A DNA stretch of 64,000 nt, taken from contig CALVEM010000001.1 of NCBI GenBank assembly GCA_944326605.1, forward strand, positions 1-64,000. Reading direction: 5' to 3'. This document shows, in pieces, positions 17,203 through 25,447 of this stretch (position 1 is its first letter; each line of letters begins with the position of its first letter). The notes under the pieces are model-generated. The model saw only the letters and a list, made by a program, of their open reading frames with translations. It did not search any database and was not told where the DNA came from. Both the position numbers and the translations under genes were made by a program. Source of the DNA: Candidatus Gastranaerophilales bacterium (GTDB taxonomy: Bacteria > Cyanobacteriota > Vampirovibrionia > Gastranaerophilales > Gastranaerophilaceae).

Positions 17203-17353
17203 AAAATAGAGCCTTTATAGAGGTCTACACTAAAAATTTCCAAATGGTCACCCTGAACTTGTTTCAGGGGCTAAACTTTTAAGAGATGCTGAAACAAGTT
17301 CAGCATGACTTTATTTATAAAGCAGATATAAACCTCTATAAAGGCTCTATTTT
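17203..17353. repeat. 151-bp nested inverted repeat (MITE-like)
   Basis: 22-bp perfect outer arms (AAAATAGAGCCTTTATAGAG plus GT at 17203-17224, complement at 17332-17353). Inside lies an inverted pair, CCTGAACTTGTTTCAGG near 17255 and GCTGAAACAAGTTCAGC near 17288, the same unit found at 11259, 31709 and 36003. No ORF. It fills most of the lysS-pilT gap and would form one long hairpin in RNA. Confidence 0.75.
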
Positions 17354-17376
17354 CATAAGCAAATATTATTTTATGG

Positions 17377-18447
17377 TTAACCAGCACCGAGTTGTCGTCT
17401 CAACTCATCCGGTCTTGACGATCTTTGCAGTGCATCTTCTATTGTTATAAGGTTTTGTTTATACAACCCTGCCAGAGCCATTTCAAGCGTCTGCATGCCG
17501 ATTGCGGAGTTCATTTGAATTGTGGAGTAAATCTGAGCAGCTTTTGCTTCACGAATAAGGTTTGCAATAGCAGGAGTAACAAGCATGATTTCCTGAGCCA
17601 TTACACGACCTTTTTTAGTTCCGTCAGGCTGTAATTTTTGTAACAAAGTCTGTGAAAATACTGCAACAAGAGAGTTTGCAAGCTGTACACGAATTTGCTG
17701 TTGTTGACCTTCCGGAAATACGTCTATGATACGGTCAATTGTCTGTGCAGCTGATGATGTGTGCAAAGTTCCAAATACTAAGTGACCTGTTTCTGCAGCA
17801 GTCAGTGCCAAGGCAATCGTTTCGTGGTCTCTCATCTCACCTACGAGAATGATATCAGGGTCTTCACGGAGTGCTGATTTCAACGCATTTGCGAAAGATC
17901 TTGTATCCATTCCAAGTTCACGCTGGTGTATGATACTCTGTTTTGATGTATGCACAAATTCTATAGGGTCTTCAATAGTAAGAATGTGTTCCGCTCTATT
18001 TGTATTTATATAGTCTATCATAGAGGCAAGTGTTGTAGATTTACCTGAACCTGTAGGACCCGTTACAAGTATAAGACCGCGCGGCTTATCAGCCATTCTT
18101 TTGACAACTTCGGGGAGCCCGAGCTTGTCAAATGAAGGAACTATAGATGTAATCGTTCTGAATGCCGCAGCATAGTTGCCTTTATCTTTATAAAAGTTAA
18201 CCCTGAAACGGCTCAAACCTTCAATCCCGTATGAAAAGTCAAGTTCCCAAGTTTGTTCAAGCGTTCTTCTTTGTTCATTAGAAAGCATTGGAAACAGTAA
18301 AGTCTCTACATCATCAGGGCTTAACGCCGGATAATCATACCTTGTTAAATTCCCGTCAATACGAGCGACAGGAGGCAAACCGCTTGAAATATGCAAATCC
18401 GAACCGCCGTCTGCAACAAGTTTTTCTAAAAGTTCTTCTATTAACAT
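17377..18447 (-). CDS. pilT: Type IV pilus retraction ATPase PilT
   Basis: Hexameric ATPase that retracts type IV pili from the cytoplasmic face. Features: GGSDLHISSG at the N-terminus, Walker A GPTGSGKST (about 129-137), the Asp box, Walker B region DPDIILVGEMRD, and the His box TAAETGHLVFGTLHT. At 356 aa it has the usual length. It lies five bases after an 84-aa gene, so the two form an operon. PilB/PilC-type genes are not nearby. With the prepilins it indicates that real, retractable pili are made. Confidence 0.95.
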   Translation of the reverse strand: MLIEELLEKLVADGGSDLHISSGLPPVARIDGNLTRYDYPALSPDDVETLLFPMLSNEQRRTLEQTWELDFSYGIEGLSRFRVNFYKDKGNYAAAFRTITSIVPSFDKLGLPEVVKRMADKPRGLILVTGPTGSGKSTTLASMIDYINTNRAEHILTIEDPIEFVHTSKQSIIHQRELGMDTRSFANALKSALREDPDIILVGEMRDHETIALALTAAETGHLVFGTLHTSSAAQTIDRIIDVFPEGQQQQIRVQLANSLVAVFSQTLLQKLQPDGTKKGRVMAQEIMLVTPAIANLIREAKAAQIYSTIQMNSAIGMQTLEMALAGLYKQNLITIEDALQRSSRPDELRRQLGAG

Positions 18448-18451
18448 CTAT

Positions 18452-18706
18452 TTACCCTTCCTGAAAGTTCATTAGTGCATCGTTATCTCTCATAGCCAAT
18501 TCTATTAATGTATATGTCATATAAGCCCCGAGTGCAACAGCTTTAGGATCTAAATCCGTTTTGTTTGAAGCTTCTATTATTGCTGTATTTATTTCCGGAT
18601 TTTCATCCTTTATGTAGTGAATCATTTTTTTTCGCCACGCAGGCATATCTTTAAATATTTCACTAAAAGCCTCTGCTGCATTCTCTTCTGAGATAATCGG
18701 TAACAT
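18452..18706 (-). CDS. Hypothetical protein upstream of pilT (84 aa)
   Basis: No family recognised. Acidic, helical, soluble (EENAAEAFSEIFKDMPAWRK, then a hydrophobic LGAYMTYTLIELAM). GGAAG precedes the ATG. Four bases separate its stop from pilT, so translation is probably coupled and it may be a PilT partner; that role is guessed from position. Confidence 0.75.
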   Translation of the reverse strand: MLPIISEENAAEAFSEIFKDMPAWRKKMIHYIKDENPEINTAIIEASNKTDLDPKAVALGAYMTYTLIELAMRDNDALMNFQEG

Positions 18707-18797
18707 AGTACTTCCTTATTTTATAATTTTTATAAATTTATTATATAAAAAATTTTTACAATAGTCTATATAAAATTAAGAAATCATATATTTGAGG

Positions 18798-18803
18798 TAT
18801 AAT
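18798..18803 (+). promoter_or_regulatory. -10 box of recF (leaderless)
   Basis: Perfect TATAAT six bases before the recF ATG (18810). The -35 region is poor. GAGG overlaps the box and is 11 or more bases from the ATG, too far for a good ribosome site. Confidence 0.6.
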
Positions 18804-18809
18804 TTTTTT

Positions 18810-19913
18810 ATGAGATTGAGGGATTTAAAGCTTACAAATTACCGTAATTGCAAGGATTTAGAACTTAATTTAAATTTTAACAAAATTCTGATAATAGGTA
18901 AAAATGCTCAGGGCAAAACTAATATTCTGGAAAGCATTTATCTGTTGTCAACTCTGAAATCCCCAAGAACTTCTAATAATACAGAATTAATAAATTTTGA
19001 TGCCGAAACAGCGGAAATTAACTGCAATATGATTAAGGCTGGTACTGATGTAGAATTGGATTACACTTATTCCAGAGAGAAAAAGCGGACACTAGCTTTG
19101 AATAAGGTTAAAACAACACCGAAAAATTTTAAATCAGTATTAAAAACAGTTCTTTTTTCAACTGCGGATTTGCTTTTACTGCGAGGAAATCCTTCTGACA
19201 GGCGTGATTGGCTTGACAGAGCAATTTCACAAATTTACCCTGCTTATGACGACAGGCTTTCAAAATATGATAAAATTCGTATACAGAAAAATAATCTGCT
19301 CAAAGAGTATCTGAAAACAGGAATCTTGAATAATACTCTCTTTGATGTTTATAATGAACAGCTTGTGATTACGGGAAGCAATATTATTTATCTGCGGAAA
19401 AAATTCTTAAAAGAAATTGAACGCATTGCAAGGGAAAAACACAAAATCATAAGCGAAACAGAAGAATTAAGAATTAATTACGACTGTTCGTTTTTGAATA
19501 ATGAATGCGAGTTGGAAGAAATTGCAGAAGCTTTTAAGTCATTGCTTGATGAAAAAAGAGAAGAAGAAATGCGTAGGGGGCAATCCTGTGTAGGTCCGCA
19601 TAGAGATGATATTATTTTTTACATAAATGGTAATGAGGCTGTAAAATTTGCATCACAGGGGCAGCAAAGAACAATTGTTCTGGCTCTTAAACTTTCGGAA
19701 CTTGATATAATTACCGCTAAAACAGGAGATGAACCTGTTCTGCTTCTTGATGATGTTCTGGCAGAACTTGATGATATAAGACAAAACTTTCTTTTAAAAT
19801 CAATTAATGAAAACACACAGACAATAATAACTTCTGTAGACACAATCCTTTTTGAAGACGAATTTTTGAAAGATGTAAAGGTATACAAAATAGAAAACGG
19901 GCATATTTTGTAA
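18810..19913 (+). CDS. recF: DNA replication and repair protein RecF
   Basis: SMC-like ATPase that helps load RecA at gaps. N-terminus RLRDLKLTNYRNCKDLEL, Walker A GKNAQGKT (30-37), signature region ASQGQQRTIVLALKLSEL, and Walker B VLLLDDVLAELDD. The 367-aa length is normal. A TTG 18 bases upstream is in frame, but the family N-terminus begins at ATG 18810, which sits six bases after TATAAT. It stands alone rather than beside dnaN/gyrB. The stop lies in the palindrome at 19907. Confidence 0.95.
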   Translation: MRLRDLKLTNYRNCKDLELNLNFNKILIIGKNAQGKTNILESIYLLSTLKSPRTSNNTELINFDAETAEINCNMIKAGTDVELDYTYSREKKRTLALNKVKTTPKNFKSVLKTVLFSTADLLLLRGNPSDRRDWLDRAISQIYPAYDDRLSKYDKIRIQKNNLLKEYLKTGILNNTLFDVYNEQLVITGSNIIYLRKKFLKEIERIAREKHKIISETEELRINYDCSFLNNECELEEIAEAFKSLLDEKREEEMRRGQSCVGPHRDDIIFYINGNEAVKFASQGQQRTIVLALKLSELDIITAKTGDEPVLLLDDVLAELDDIRQNFLLKSINENTQTIITSVDTILFEDEFLKDVKVYKIENGHIL

Positions 19914-19959
19914 TATAAATAATGTTATTCACTTCCAATAACATTATTTATATTACAAA
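19907..19959. repeat. Perfect 23-bp-arm palindrome; possible empty form of the inverted-repeat element
   Basis: TTTGTAATATAAATAATGTT plus ATT (19907-19929), spacer CACTTCC (19930-19936), and the exact complement (19937-19959). It contains the stop codons of both convergent genes and must act as a two-way terminator hairpin. Its core ATGTTATT-CACTTCC-AATAACAT equals the terminal repeats of the 11081-11436 element with the interior removed. Confidence 0.8.
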
Positions 19960-20300
19960 TACACATTCTTTAAATGCTCTATTTTTATCTCAGGTTTCAG
20001 GGTAATTCCTATTACATCTATTCTGTAATCTTTAATTTTGTTTTCTGACAGATAAAATTGAACGCCTTTTTTCAGGTTTTCAAACTTTGTTTTTGTAATT
20101 GCTTCAAAAGGGACACCGAAATTGTCTGTTTTTCGGGTTTTAACTTCTACAAATACAGTTGTGTTTTTGTATTGCGCAATAATATCAAGTTCGCAAAAAC
20201 GCGAGTAATGCTTATTCCTTTCTAAAATTTTATATCCCTGTTTTTCTAAGTACCGGCATGCACGGTCTTCTCCTGCATTTCCGAATTTTCTGTTATTCAT
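19953..20300 (-). CDS. yraN: YraN/UPF0102 family nuclease-like protein
   Basis: Small protein of the UPF0102 family with a restriction-endonuclease-like fold: GNAGEDRACRYLEKQGYKIL, then the active-site pattern ELDIIAQYKNTTVFVEVKTR (Asp...Glu-x-Lys). The 115-aa length is normal. Role not established in general; homologues are linked to DNA processing. Start ATG overlaps the queF stop by one base (TAATG), so it is translated from the queF transcript. Confidence 0.9.
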   Translation of the reverse strand: MNNRKFGNAGEDRACRYLEKQGYKILERNKHYSRFCELDIIAQYKNTTVFVEVKTRKTDNFGVPFEAITKTKFENLKKGVQFYLSENKIKDYRIDVIGITLKPEIKIEHLKNVYL

Positions 20301-21196
20301 TACTGCTTAATACTTCCTCTTGCAAATTTTTTCACATCTCCTAAAATTAAAACTTCATCAGGTTTGTAATTTTTACTCCTGCGCACAGGGCAAATATCTA
20401 TTCCTCCTCTGCGGGTGTAAAGTGCACAGACAAAGAGTTCATCATCATTGTCAAGCAAATCATAAAGTCTTTTGTAAATCATTTCACAGCATTCTTCGTG
20501 AAAATGGAATTCAGAACGGAAAGAGCTTAAGTATTTTACAAGGCTGTTTTCTAAAATGTGTTTTTTAGATTTGTAGTATAAAAACAAATCCCCGAAATCA
20601 GGCTGGTGAGTAACCCTGCAGTTTGAGCGCAGAGAGTCAAATGTTAAATAATAACTTTTTTCTTCATCTGTTTCTTTCGTTTCTAAAAGTTCGGGTGCTT
20701 CTTTAAATTTTTCGACTTTAAGAGTTTTTTCATCAACAAAATTCATTATGTTTTGAAAGTTTTTAAATATTTCTTTGCGTTCGGCGCTGTTTTCAATAAA
20801 ATTTGCTTCGATTTTTGTCTGCAGTTTTTCTGCCAAATCTTTTTCAATGATATTTCTGCAGATTTCAAGGCATTCGTTTACAGTTGCGCCAAATTTTGAC
20901 ATGTTGAATGAGTTTAAATAAAGCTTTAGCGATTTTGATTCAACAAGGAATTTGCTTTTGCAGTCGTATTTAAGCTTTAAAAGTCTTGTAACAGGAACTC
21001 CGTTTTGGGTAAGTGCCGAAAACTCGTACACATGCCACACATCAAAGCCAACAAACGGTAGATTGTTGTCATCTATATTGTATTGTTTTCTGTTTTCGCA
21101 TCGTGGTATTGCAACAAGAAGCGCTGGATTGTATTTCTCGCTCCCTTGAGATTTTTTGCCTAAATGTGTTGATGCAAGCTCGTCTGTTTCGTTCAT
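20300..21196 (-). CDS. queF: NADPH-dependent 7-cyano-7-deazaguanine reductase (two-module QueF)
   Basis: Reduces preQ0 to preQ1 in queuosine tRNA modification. This is the long, bimodular form (298 aa): the first tunnelling-fold module holds the substrate motif VESKSLKLYLNSFNMSKFG and the second the catalytic Cys and Asp in RSNCRVTHQPDFGDLF (Cys about 191). It also has the family signature FHEECCEMIYKRL. First gene of queF-yraN. No ribosome site; a promoter TTTACA-17-TAGGGT ends six bases before the ATG. Confidence 0.93.
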   Translation of the reverse strand: MNETDELASTHLGKKSQGSEKYNPALLVAIPRCENRKQYNIDDNNLPFVGFDVWHVYEFSALTQNGVPVTRLLKLKYDCKSKFLVESKSLKLYLNSFNMSKFGATVNECLEICRNIIEKDLAEKLQTKIEANFIENSAERKEIFKNFQNIMNFVDEKTLKVEKFKEAPELLETKETDEEKSYYLTFDSLRSNCRVTHQPDFGDLFLYYKSKKHILENSLVKYLSSFRSEFHFHEECCEMIYKRLYDLLDNDDELFVCALYTRRGGIDICPVRRSKNYKPDEVLILGDVKKFARGSIKQ

Positions 21197-21202
21197 AACA
21201 AA

Positions 21203-21231
21203 ACCCTAGCAGAAAAGCCAGAGTTTGTAAA
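21203..21231 (-). promoter_or_regulatory. queF promoter (leaderless)
   Basis: On the minus strand TTTACA (21226-21231), 17 bp, TAGGGT (21203-21208), six bases, ATG at 21196. Confidence 0.6.
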
Positions 21232-21265
21232 TGTTAGTATGGAGTTATACTTCTAAAATGATAAA

Positions 21266-21556
21266 CTATTTCAAACGTATTAAGTTATACATAATTATTT
21301 CCATATCCTTTTTACGCACTTTTGTTTCAAATAGCAAATCGTCAAACCACTCCTTTTGTTCTTCACATGTTTGAGCATCTGTTTCACACAATTTTTTCCA
21401 AGCGTATTGCATATTTTTTGTGTGCATTTTTACAGCTTGTTTTTTTATGTATTCAATTTTTTCTTCTGTGGATGAATGCTTGCTTATTGCAAAACAAGGA
21501 ACAGCTATTACGTTAAGTATACAAATTGCGGATATTAATGTTATAAATTTTTTCAT
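21266..21556 (-). CDS. Hypothetical secreted protein (96 aa)
   Basis: A signal peptide (residues 1-23, cleavage likely after CFA) is followed by a short helical charged domain with two Cys about eight residues apart (CETDAQTCEE), possibly a disulfide in the periplasm. No family recognised. AAGGAT precedes the ATG. It lies 19 bases downstream of the symporter gene on the same strand, so co-transcription is likely. Confidence 0.75.
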   Translation of the reverse strand: MKKFITLISAICILNVIAVPCFAISKHSSTEEKIEYIKKQAVKMHTKNMQYAWKKLCETDAQTCEEQKEWFDDLLFETKVRKKDMEIIMYNLIRLK

Positions 21557-21575
21557 TCTTATCCTTCTTCCATTT

Positions 21576-22898
21576 TTAAGCTATATCTTCATAAGCTTCA
21601 GGATTGTTAAACAGATCGTAATTGATTTCGTTTTCGTTATCCGCGATAGCTGCAACTACAACCGCATCTGATGCTACGTTTACAAGCGTTCTCATCATAT
21701 CCGTAATTCTTTCGATTGTAAACAAGAATGCAAATCCTGCAACGAGCTGTTCCGGGCTTAATCCCATTCCGTTAAGGATAAGAGCAATTGTTATCAAGCC
21801 TGCTCCCGGAATTCCTGCGCAGGTAGAAGACGCGATTATCGCGAGTAAGCAGATTTCAATAATCAGGAAAGGAGTAAGTGCAACTCCGTATGCCTGTGCT
21901 AAAAATATAACAGCAACCGTCTGCAATAAAGCTGTTCCATCCATATTAAGCGTTGCGCCTAAAGGCAGCACAAAGCTTGAAATCTTATGAGAAATTCCGC
22001 GTTTTTCACAGCAGGCAACCGTTAAAGGCAGCGTAGCTGATGAACTTGCCGTTCCGAAAGCCACCATTAATGCTTCGGCTACAGCAGAATAAAGGATTAT
22101 TATATTTACTTTTGAGAAGAATTTTAAGAACAGCGGATAAACTACGCACAATTGAAGCATAAATCCGATGAAAAGCACCAGAAGATATTTTGAAATGCTT
22201 GCGAAAATATCTATGCCGAAGCTGGAAACAGCGCTGGCAGTCAGTGCAAACACACCGGGAGCAGCAAAAAACATTATCCAGTCGGTTATTTTCATTGTTG
22301 CAGCAAATACTGATTCAAAAAATGATACAATAGGTCTGTTTACATCGCCGACTTTTGCTAATGCAACGGCAAAGATTACCATAAATACAATAATCGGAAC
22401 CATATCGCCTGCAGCGAGTGAATGTATAGGATTGTTAGGTACAAAACCCAGAAATATATTCAGAATATTACCCTGCTGCTGCTGTACAGCTGCTGCAACT
22501 GATGCTTGAACTTCACTTGCGGTATTTGCAGCTATATAGTGTGCTGCACCTATTCCGGGTTTGAAAATAAGTGCAAGAACTGCACCTATTGCAACTGCTG
22601 CAACGGTTATTATACCGTAATACGTAATCATTTTTGTCCCGAATTTGCCTAACTGTCTGTTATCGCCGACACTCGTTATACCGATAATTATTGCGGATAC
22701 AACAAGCGGTATTACGACCATCTGAATTAATCTTATAAATACCTGTCCTATAAATGTCAATAAAGTAGAAACAAGCGGATATTCATGTCCGTGTAAAAAT
22801 ATTCCGACTAAAATCCCTAAAATAATTCCGAAAAAAATATGCCAGTTCCGTTTAATTCCAAGACCTAATGCAATAAGTATCTGCATGTGTAATTTCAT
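21576..22898 (-). CDS. Dicarboxylate/amino acid:cation symporter (DAACS family)
   Basis: Inner-membrane Na+- or H+-coupled importer of glutamate/aspartate or C4-dicarboxylates. Hallmarks of the GltPh/GltP/DctA fold: serine-rich hairpin 1 FGTASSSATLPLTV, the TM7 motif NMDGTALLQ, and hairpin 2 CAGIPGAGLIT. The 440-aa length and strongly hydrophobic segments fit. ATG follows AGAGGTT. Substrate cannot be fixed from these motifs. Confidence 0.9.
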   Translation of the reverse strand: MKLHMQILIALGLGIKRNWHIFFGIILGILVGIFLHGHEYPLVSTLLTFIGQVFIRLIQMVVIPLVVSAIIIGITSVGDNRQLGKFGTKMITYYGIITVAAVAIGAVLALIFKPGIGAAHYIAANTASEVQASVAAAVQQQQGNILNIFLGFVPNNPIHSLAAGDMVPIIVFMVIFAVALAKVGDVNRPIVSFFESVFAATMKITDWIMFFAAPGVFALTASAVSSFGIDIFASISKYLLVLFIGFMLQLCVVYPLFLKFFSKVNIIILYSAVAEALMVAFGTASSSATLPLTVACCEKRGISHKISSFVLPLGATLNMDGTALLQTVAVIFLAQAYGVALTPFLIIEICLLAIIASSTCAGIPGAGLITIALILNGMGLSPEQLVAGFAFLFTIERITDMMRTLVNVASDAVVVAAIADNENEINYDLFNNPEAYEDIA

Positions 22899-23005
22899 AT
22901 AATAACCTCTTTTAATAATCGCTACCCATCAATTATAATACTTTTTATTTAAAATTTCAAACATTTTATATAAAAATCATAGAATTGAGGGAGAAATTAT
23001 ACATT

Positions 23006-23038
23006 AAAAAAAATATTCCTCTCTAATTTAGAGAGGAA
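23006..23038 (-). terminator. Intrinsic terminator of the PfpI-type gene
   Basis: TTCCTCTCTAA (23016-23026) pairs with TTAGAGAGGAA (23028-23038). On the minus strand it is followed three bases later by eight T (23006-23013). Confidence 0.8.
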
Positions 23039-23061
23039 ATTATTACTATCAGATATTAAGT

Positions 23062-23781
23062 TTATTCGCGATTTAAATAATTTATTATTGCATCAGCAAA
23101 AGCTTTGCTTGACTGATAATTTTGTGCGGTAATTAAATTTTCGTCCTCAACAATATTAATTTTACCGGGAGCTTCTTTTACAAAAACTGCTCCTGCATCT
23201 TTTAATTCGTCTTCAAGCATGAAAGGAACAAGGTTATTCATTTTTGCTTCGGTTTCTTCCTCGTTTGTAAAGCAGGTAAGTCTTTTACCGTTTACAAAGG
23301 GGATACCGCTGACTTTTGCTGATAAAAGACCTGCCGGACCGTGGCATACCGCTGCAATGAGTTTCTTTCTTATGCTATAATCTTCAATAATTTTCCCGAG
23401 GTTTTCATCCCTGTATAAATCTAAAATAGGTCCATGACCGCCCGGTAAGACAAGTGCGTCAAAGTTCGTAAAATCAACAGTTTTTAAAGGAACAGTGTCA
23501 TTTAAAGCCTTTTTAGCGTCATTCCATTCGATTTCTTCATATAAATTTTCGCTTCGGGGATCAATCGGAGCTGCCCCGCCTTTAGGAGAAGCTGTAGTGA
23601 CTTCATACCCATGTTTTATAAACGCTTTATAAGGTACTGCGAATTCTTCAAACCATACGCCTGTTTTGTGGTGTTCATCAAAACTATCAGCACTTGTTAC
23701 GACCATAAGAATTTTTTTAGACCCGTTCATCTGACAAACTTCACAAACTTCAACATCAACTATTTCATCATTATCAAACAT
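23062..23781 (-). CDS. DJ-1/PfpI-family type 1 glutamine amidotransferase-like protein
   Basis: Class I GATase-like fold of the Hsp31-type group: GVWFEEFAVPYKAF, LVLPGGHGPILDL, and nucleophile Cys in AAVCHGPAGLL (about residue 146). Known relatives act as glyoxalase, chaperone or deglycase; which applies here is unknown. The perfect GGAGGT five bases before the first ATG selects a start that adds 17 residues (with two Cys, CEVCQMNG) ahead of the core beginning SKKILMVVTS. Monocistronic, own terminator. Confidence 0.88.
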   Translation of the reverse strand: MFDNDEIVDVEVCEVCQMNGSKKILMVVTSADSFDEHHKTGVWFEEFAVPYKAFIKHGYEVTTASPKGGAAPIDPRSENLYEEIEWNDAKKALNDTVPLKTVDFTNFDALVLPGGHGPILDLYRDENLGKIIEDYSIRKKLIAAVCHGPAGLLSAKVSGIPFVNGKRLTCFTNEEETEAKMNNLVPFMLEDELKDAGAVFVKEAPGKINIVEDENLITAQNYQSSKAFADAIINYLNRE

Positions 23782-23875
23782 TTTTACCTCCTTTTTAAGA
23801 AAGTAAAAACTGTATGAATAGTTTTGTCATCGGTAAGAAGTATAAATTATGAAAAATTTTTAATACAATAAAAAA

Positions 23876-23949
23876 TCGGGATGACAAGATTCGAACTTGC
23901 GACCCCCGCGACCCGAACACGGTGCGCTACCAGACTGCGCTACATCCCG
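23876..23949 (-). tRNA. tRNA-Pro (anticodon CGG)
   Basis: Acceptor CGGGATG pairs with CATCCCG, discriminator A; D-arm GCGC..GCGC with GGTA; anticodon stem CCGTG/CGCGG around loop TTCGGGT (anticodon CGG); T-arm with GTTCGAATC. 74 nt, no encoded CCA. Confidence 0.95.
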
Positions 23950-24023
23950 AAATTTTTTTAATTGCTATTCTGTGCTTTAAATGTACTGATTGAATTTTAC
24001 CGGAGATATAGCGGAATAGCAAG

Positions 24024-24086
24024 GCGCTACCATTCCCTCTCGCAAACGATACTCAATCGTTTGCTCGGCAGAGTGCTACATCCCGA
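24024..24086 (-). pseudogene. tRNA-Pro 5'-end fragment split by a hairpin
   Basis: Minus strand: TCGGGATGTAGC (24086-24075) is identical to the 5' end of tRNA-Pro(CGG) plus the base before it. About 40 bases follow, holding a 9-bp stem (GCAAACGAT 24042-24050 with ATCGTTTGC 24056-24064). Then TGGTAGCGC (24032-24024), identical to that tRNA's D-loop/stem. Anticodon and T arms are absent. Confidence 0.5.
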
Positions 24087-24105
24087 TATTATAATCTTTA
24101 AAAAA

Positions 24106-24179
24106 TCGGAACGACAGGATTTGAACCTGCGACCTCTACCACCCCAAGGTAGCACGCTACCAAGCTGCGCCACGTCCCG
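24106..24179 (-). tRNA. tRNA-Pro (anticodon GGG)
   Basis: Acceptor CGGGACG pairs with CGTTCCG (one G-U), discriminator A; D-arm with GGTAGCG; anticodon stem CTACC/GGTAG around TTGGGGT (anticodon GGG); T-arm with GTTCAAATC. 74 nt, no encoded CCA. Confidence 0.95.
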
Positions 24180-24259
24180 ATTCTGTTATCAAAGTTCAAC
24201 CGTCCGAAAATATTCGGTACTTTTCTATTATATCACCTAAAAATTTTTTGCAAGCGGAA

Positions 24260-24288
24260 TTGCTTTTTTTTCTAAAAAGTGTTAATAT
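24260..24288 (+). promoter_or_regulatory. Promoter of the membrane TPR gene (leaderless)
   Basis: TTGCTT (24260-24265), 17 bp, TAATAT (24283-24288), then seven bases to ATG 24296. No Shine-Dalgarno sequence. Confidence 0.55.
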
Positions 24289-24295
24289 TTTATCT

Positions 24296-25375
24296 ATGAA
24301 TATTAATGATTACAGAAAAAAAATATTTTTAAACTCACAGTATTGTACTTATTATAATGAAAATAAAAGTACTGTTTTAGCCGGTATAATGAGAAACTTC
24401 GGTTACAGATATTCTGTTTTGCTGCCGGATGAAAAATTAAAGGGAATTAACAAAACATATCGTAAATTTACTGCGATTATGAATGTTTGCGTCGCAGTAG
24501 AAATTATTTTGTATATTTATCTTGTTATTTTCCCGTTTTTTACACAGTTTATGAAAATGCCGTTTATTGCGGCTGTACTTATTTTATCGTTAATTCCGCT
24601 TGTTTTGTTGTATGTAAGCTATTTAACGGTTAATTATTTGTATGAAAATTATTTGACGAGATATGTCGGGACGTTTCAGAAAACAAAATTTAAGCCCGAA
24701 TTAAAAAATATAAGTGAACAGGATTATTTAACATACAAACGAACACCACGTAAAAGTGTATATGTTTTAGGTGCACTTATAGTCATTTTTTGTTTGTACG
24801 CTTTTGTTCCTGTTTTAATCGGGAACTTTAACCTGAATAAGAAATATGAACAGGCTGTTACATTATCAAATATTTATCTGACTTTTGTTCCTATATCTCC
24901 GGAAGTTTATGCTGACAGAGCTTACGCAAAATTACAATTAAAACAATATCAAGCTGCCGAGGCAGATTATGAAGCGGCAAATAAATACAGTCTGTCTGAC
25001 AATTTCTCAACTGATATTTTAGGCGCAAAAACTTATTATTTGCAAAAAGATGAGATGCTTAAAGAGTTTGATGACGCAATAAATTCTGAAAAAGAAGAAC
25101 CTGTAAAATATCTTTTGCAATATGAAAAAGCAACTTATCTTTTGAAAAATAAGGATTATCAATCAGCATTAAATATTTATAATTCTATCCTTGCAGCTTA
25201 CAGACAGAAAAAGAAAGTATTTTTCTCTCCCGCAAGAGCTTACTATAACAGAGCTGTTGCAAAACAGGCAATAGGTAATTATTCTGATGCAAATCTTGAT
25301 ATAACGATTGCAAAAAGAATGTGCCCGAAATGCGAATTCAGTACTGAAACAACTCTTATTCAAAGACCGTTTTAA
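24296..25375 (+). CDS. Membrane protein with TPR-like C-terminus (359 aa)
   Basis: Three hydrophobic segments in the first half (around MNVCVAVEIILYIYLVIF, FIAAVLILSLIPLVLLYVSY and VLGALIVIFCLYAFVPVLI) are followed by a soluble domain of tetratricopeptide-like helix pairs (VYADRAYAKLQLKQYQAAEA, LQYEKATYLLKNKDYQSALN, ARAYYNRAVAKQAIGNYSDA). It ends CPKCEF...RPF. TPRs mediate protein contacts, so a membrane scaffold is plausible; no specific family recognised. The frame opens 16 codons earlier, but ATG 24296 fits the promoter. Confidence 0.8.
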   Translation: MNINDYRKKIFLNSQYCTYYNENKSTVLAGIMRNFGYRYSVLLPDEKLKGINKTYRKFTAIMNVCVAVEIILYIYLVIFPFFTQFMKMPFIAAVLILSLIPLVLLYVSYLTVNYLYENYLTRYVGTFQKTKFKPELKNISEQDYLTYKRTPRKSVYVLGALIVIFCLYAFVPVLIGNFNLNKKYEQAVTLSNIYLTFVPISPEVYADRAYAKLQLKQYQAAEADYEAANKYSLSDNFSTDILGAKTYYLQKDEMLKEFDDAINSEKEEPVKYLLQYEKATYLLKNKDYQSALNIYNSILAAYRQKKKVFFSPARAYYNRAVAKQAIGNYSDANLDITIAKRMCPKCEFSTETTLIQRPF

Positions 25376-25447
25376 TATTAACCTGTTATAGTATTGAGTT
25401 TTTGCTTCTTTTAATGTATTCTCTATTTATAGAGAGGGGAGAAATTG

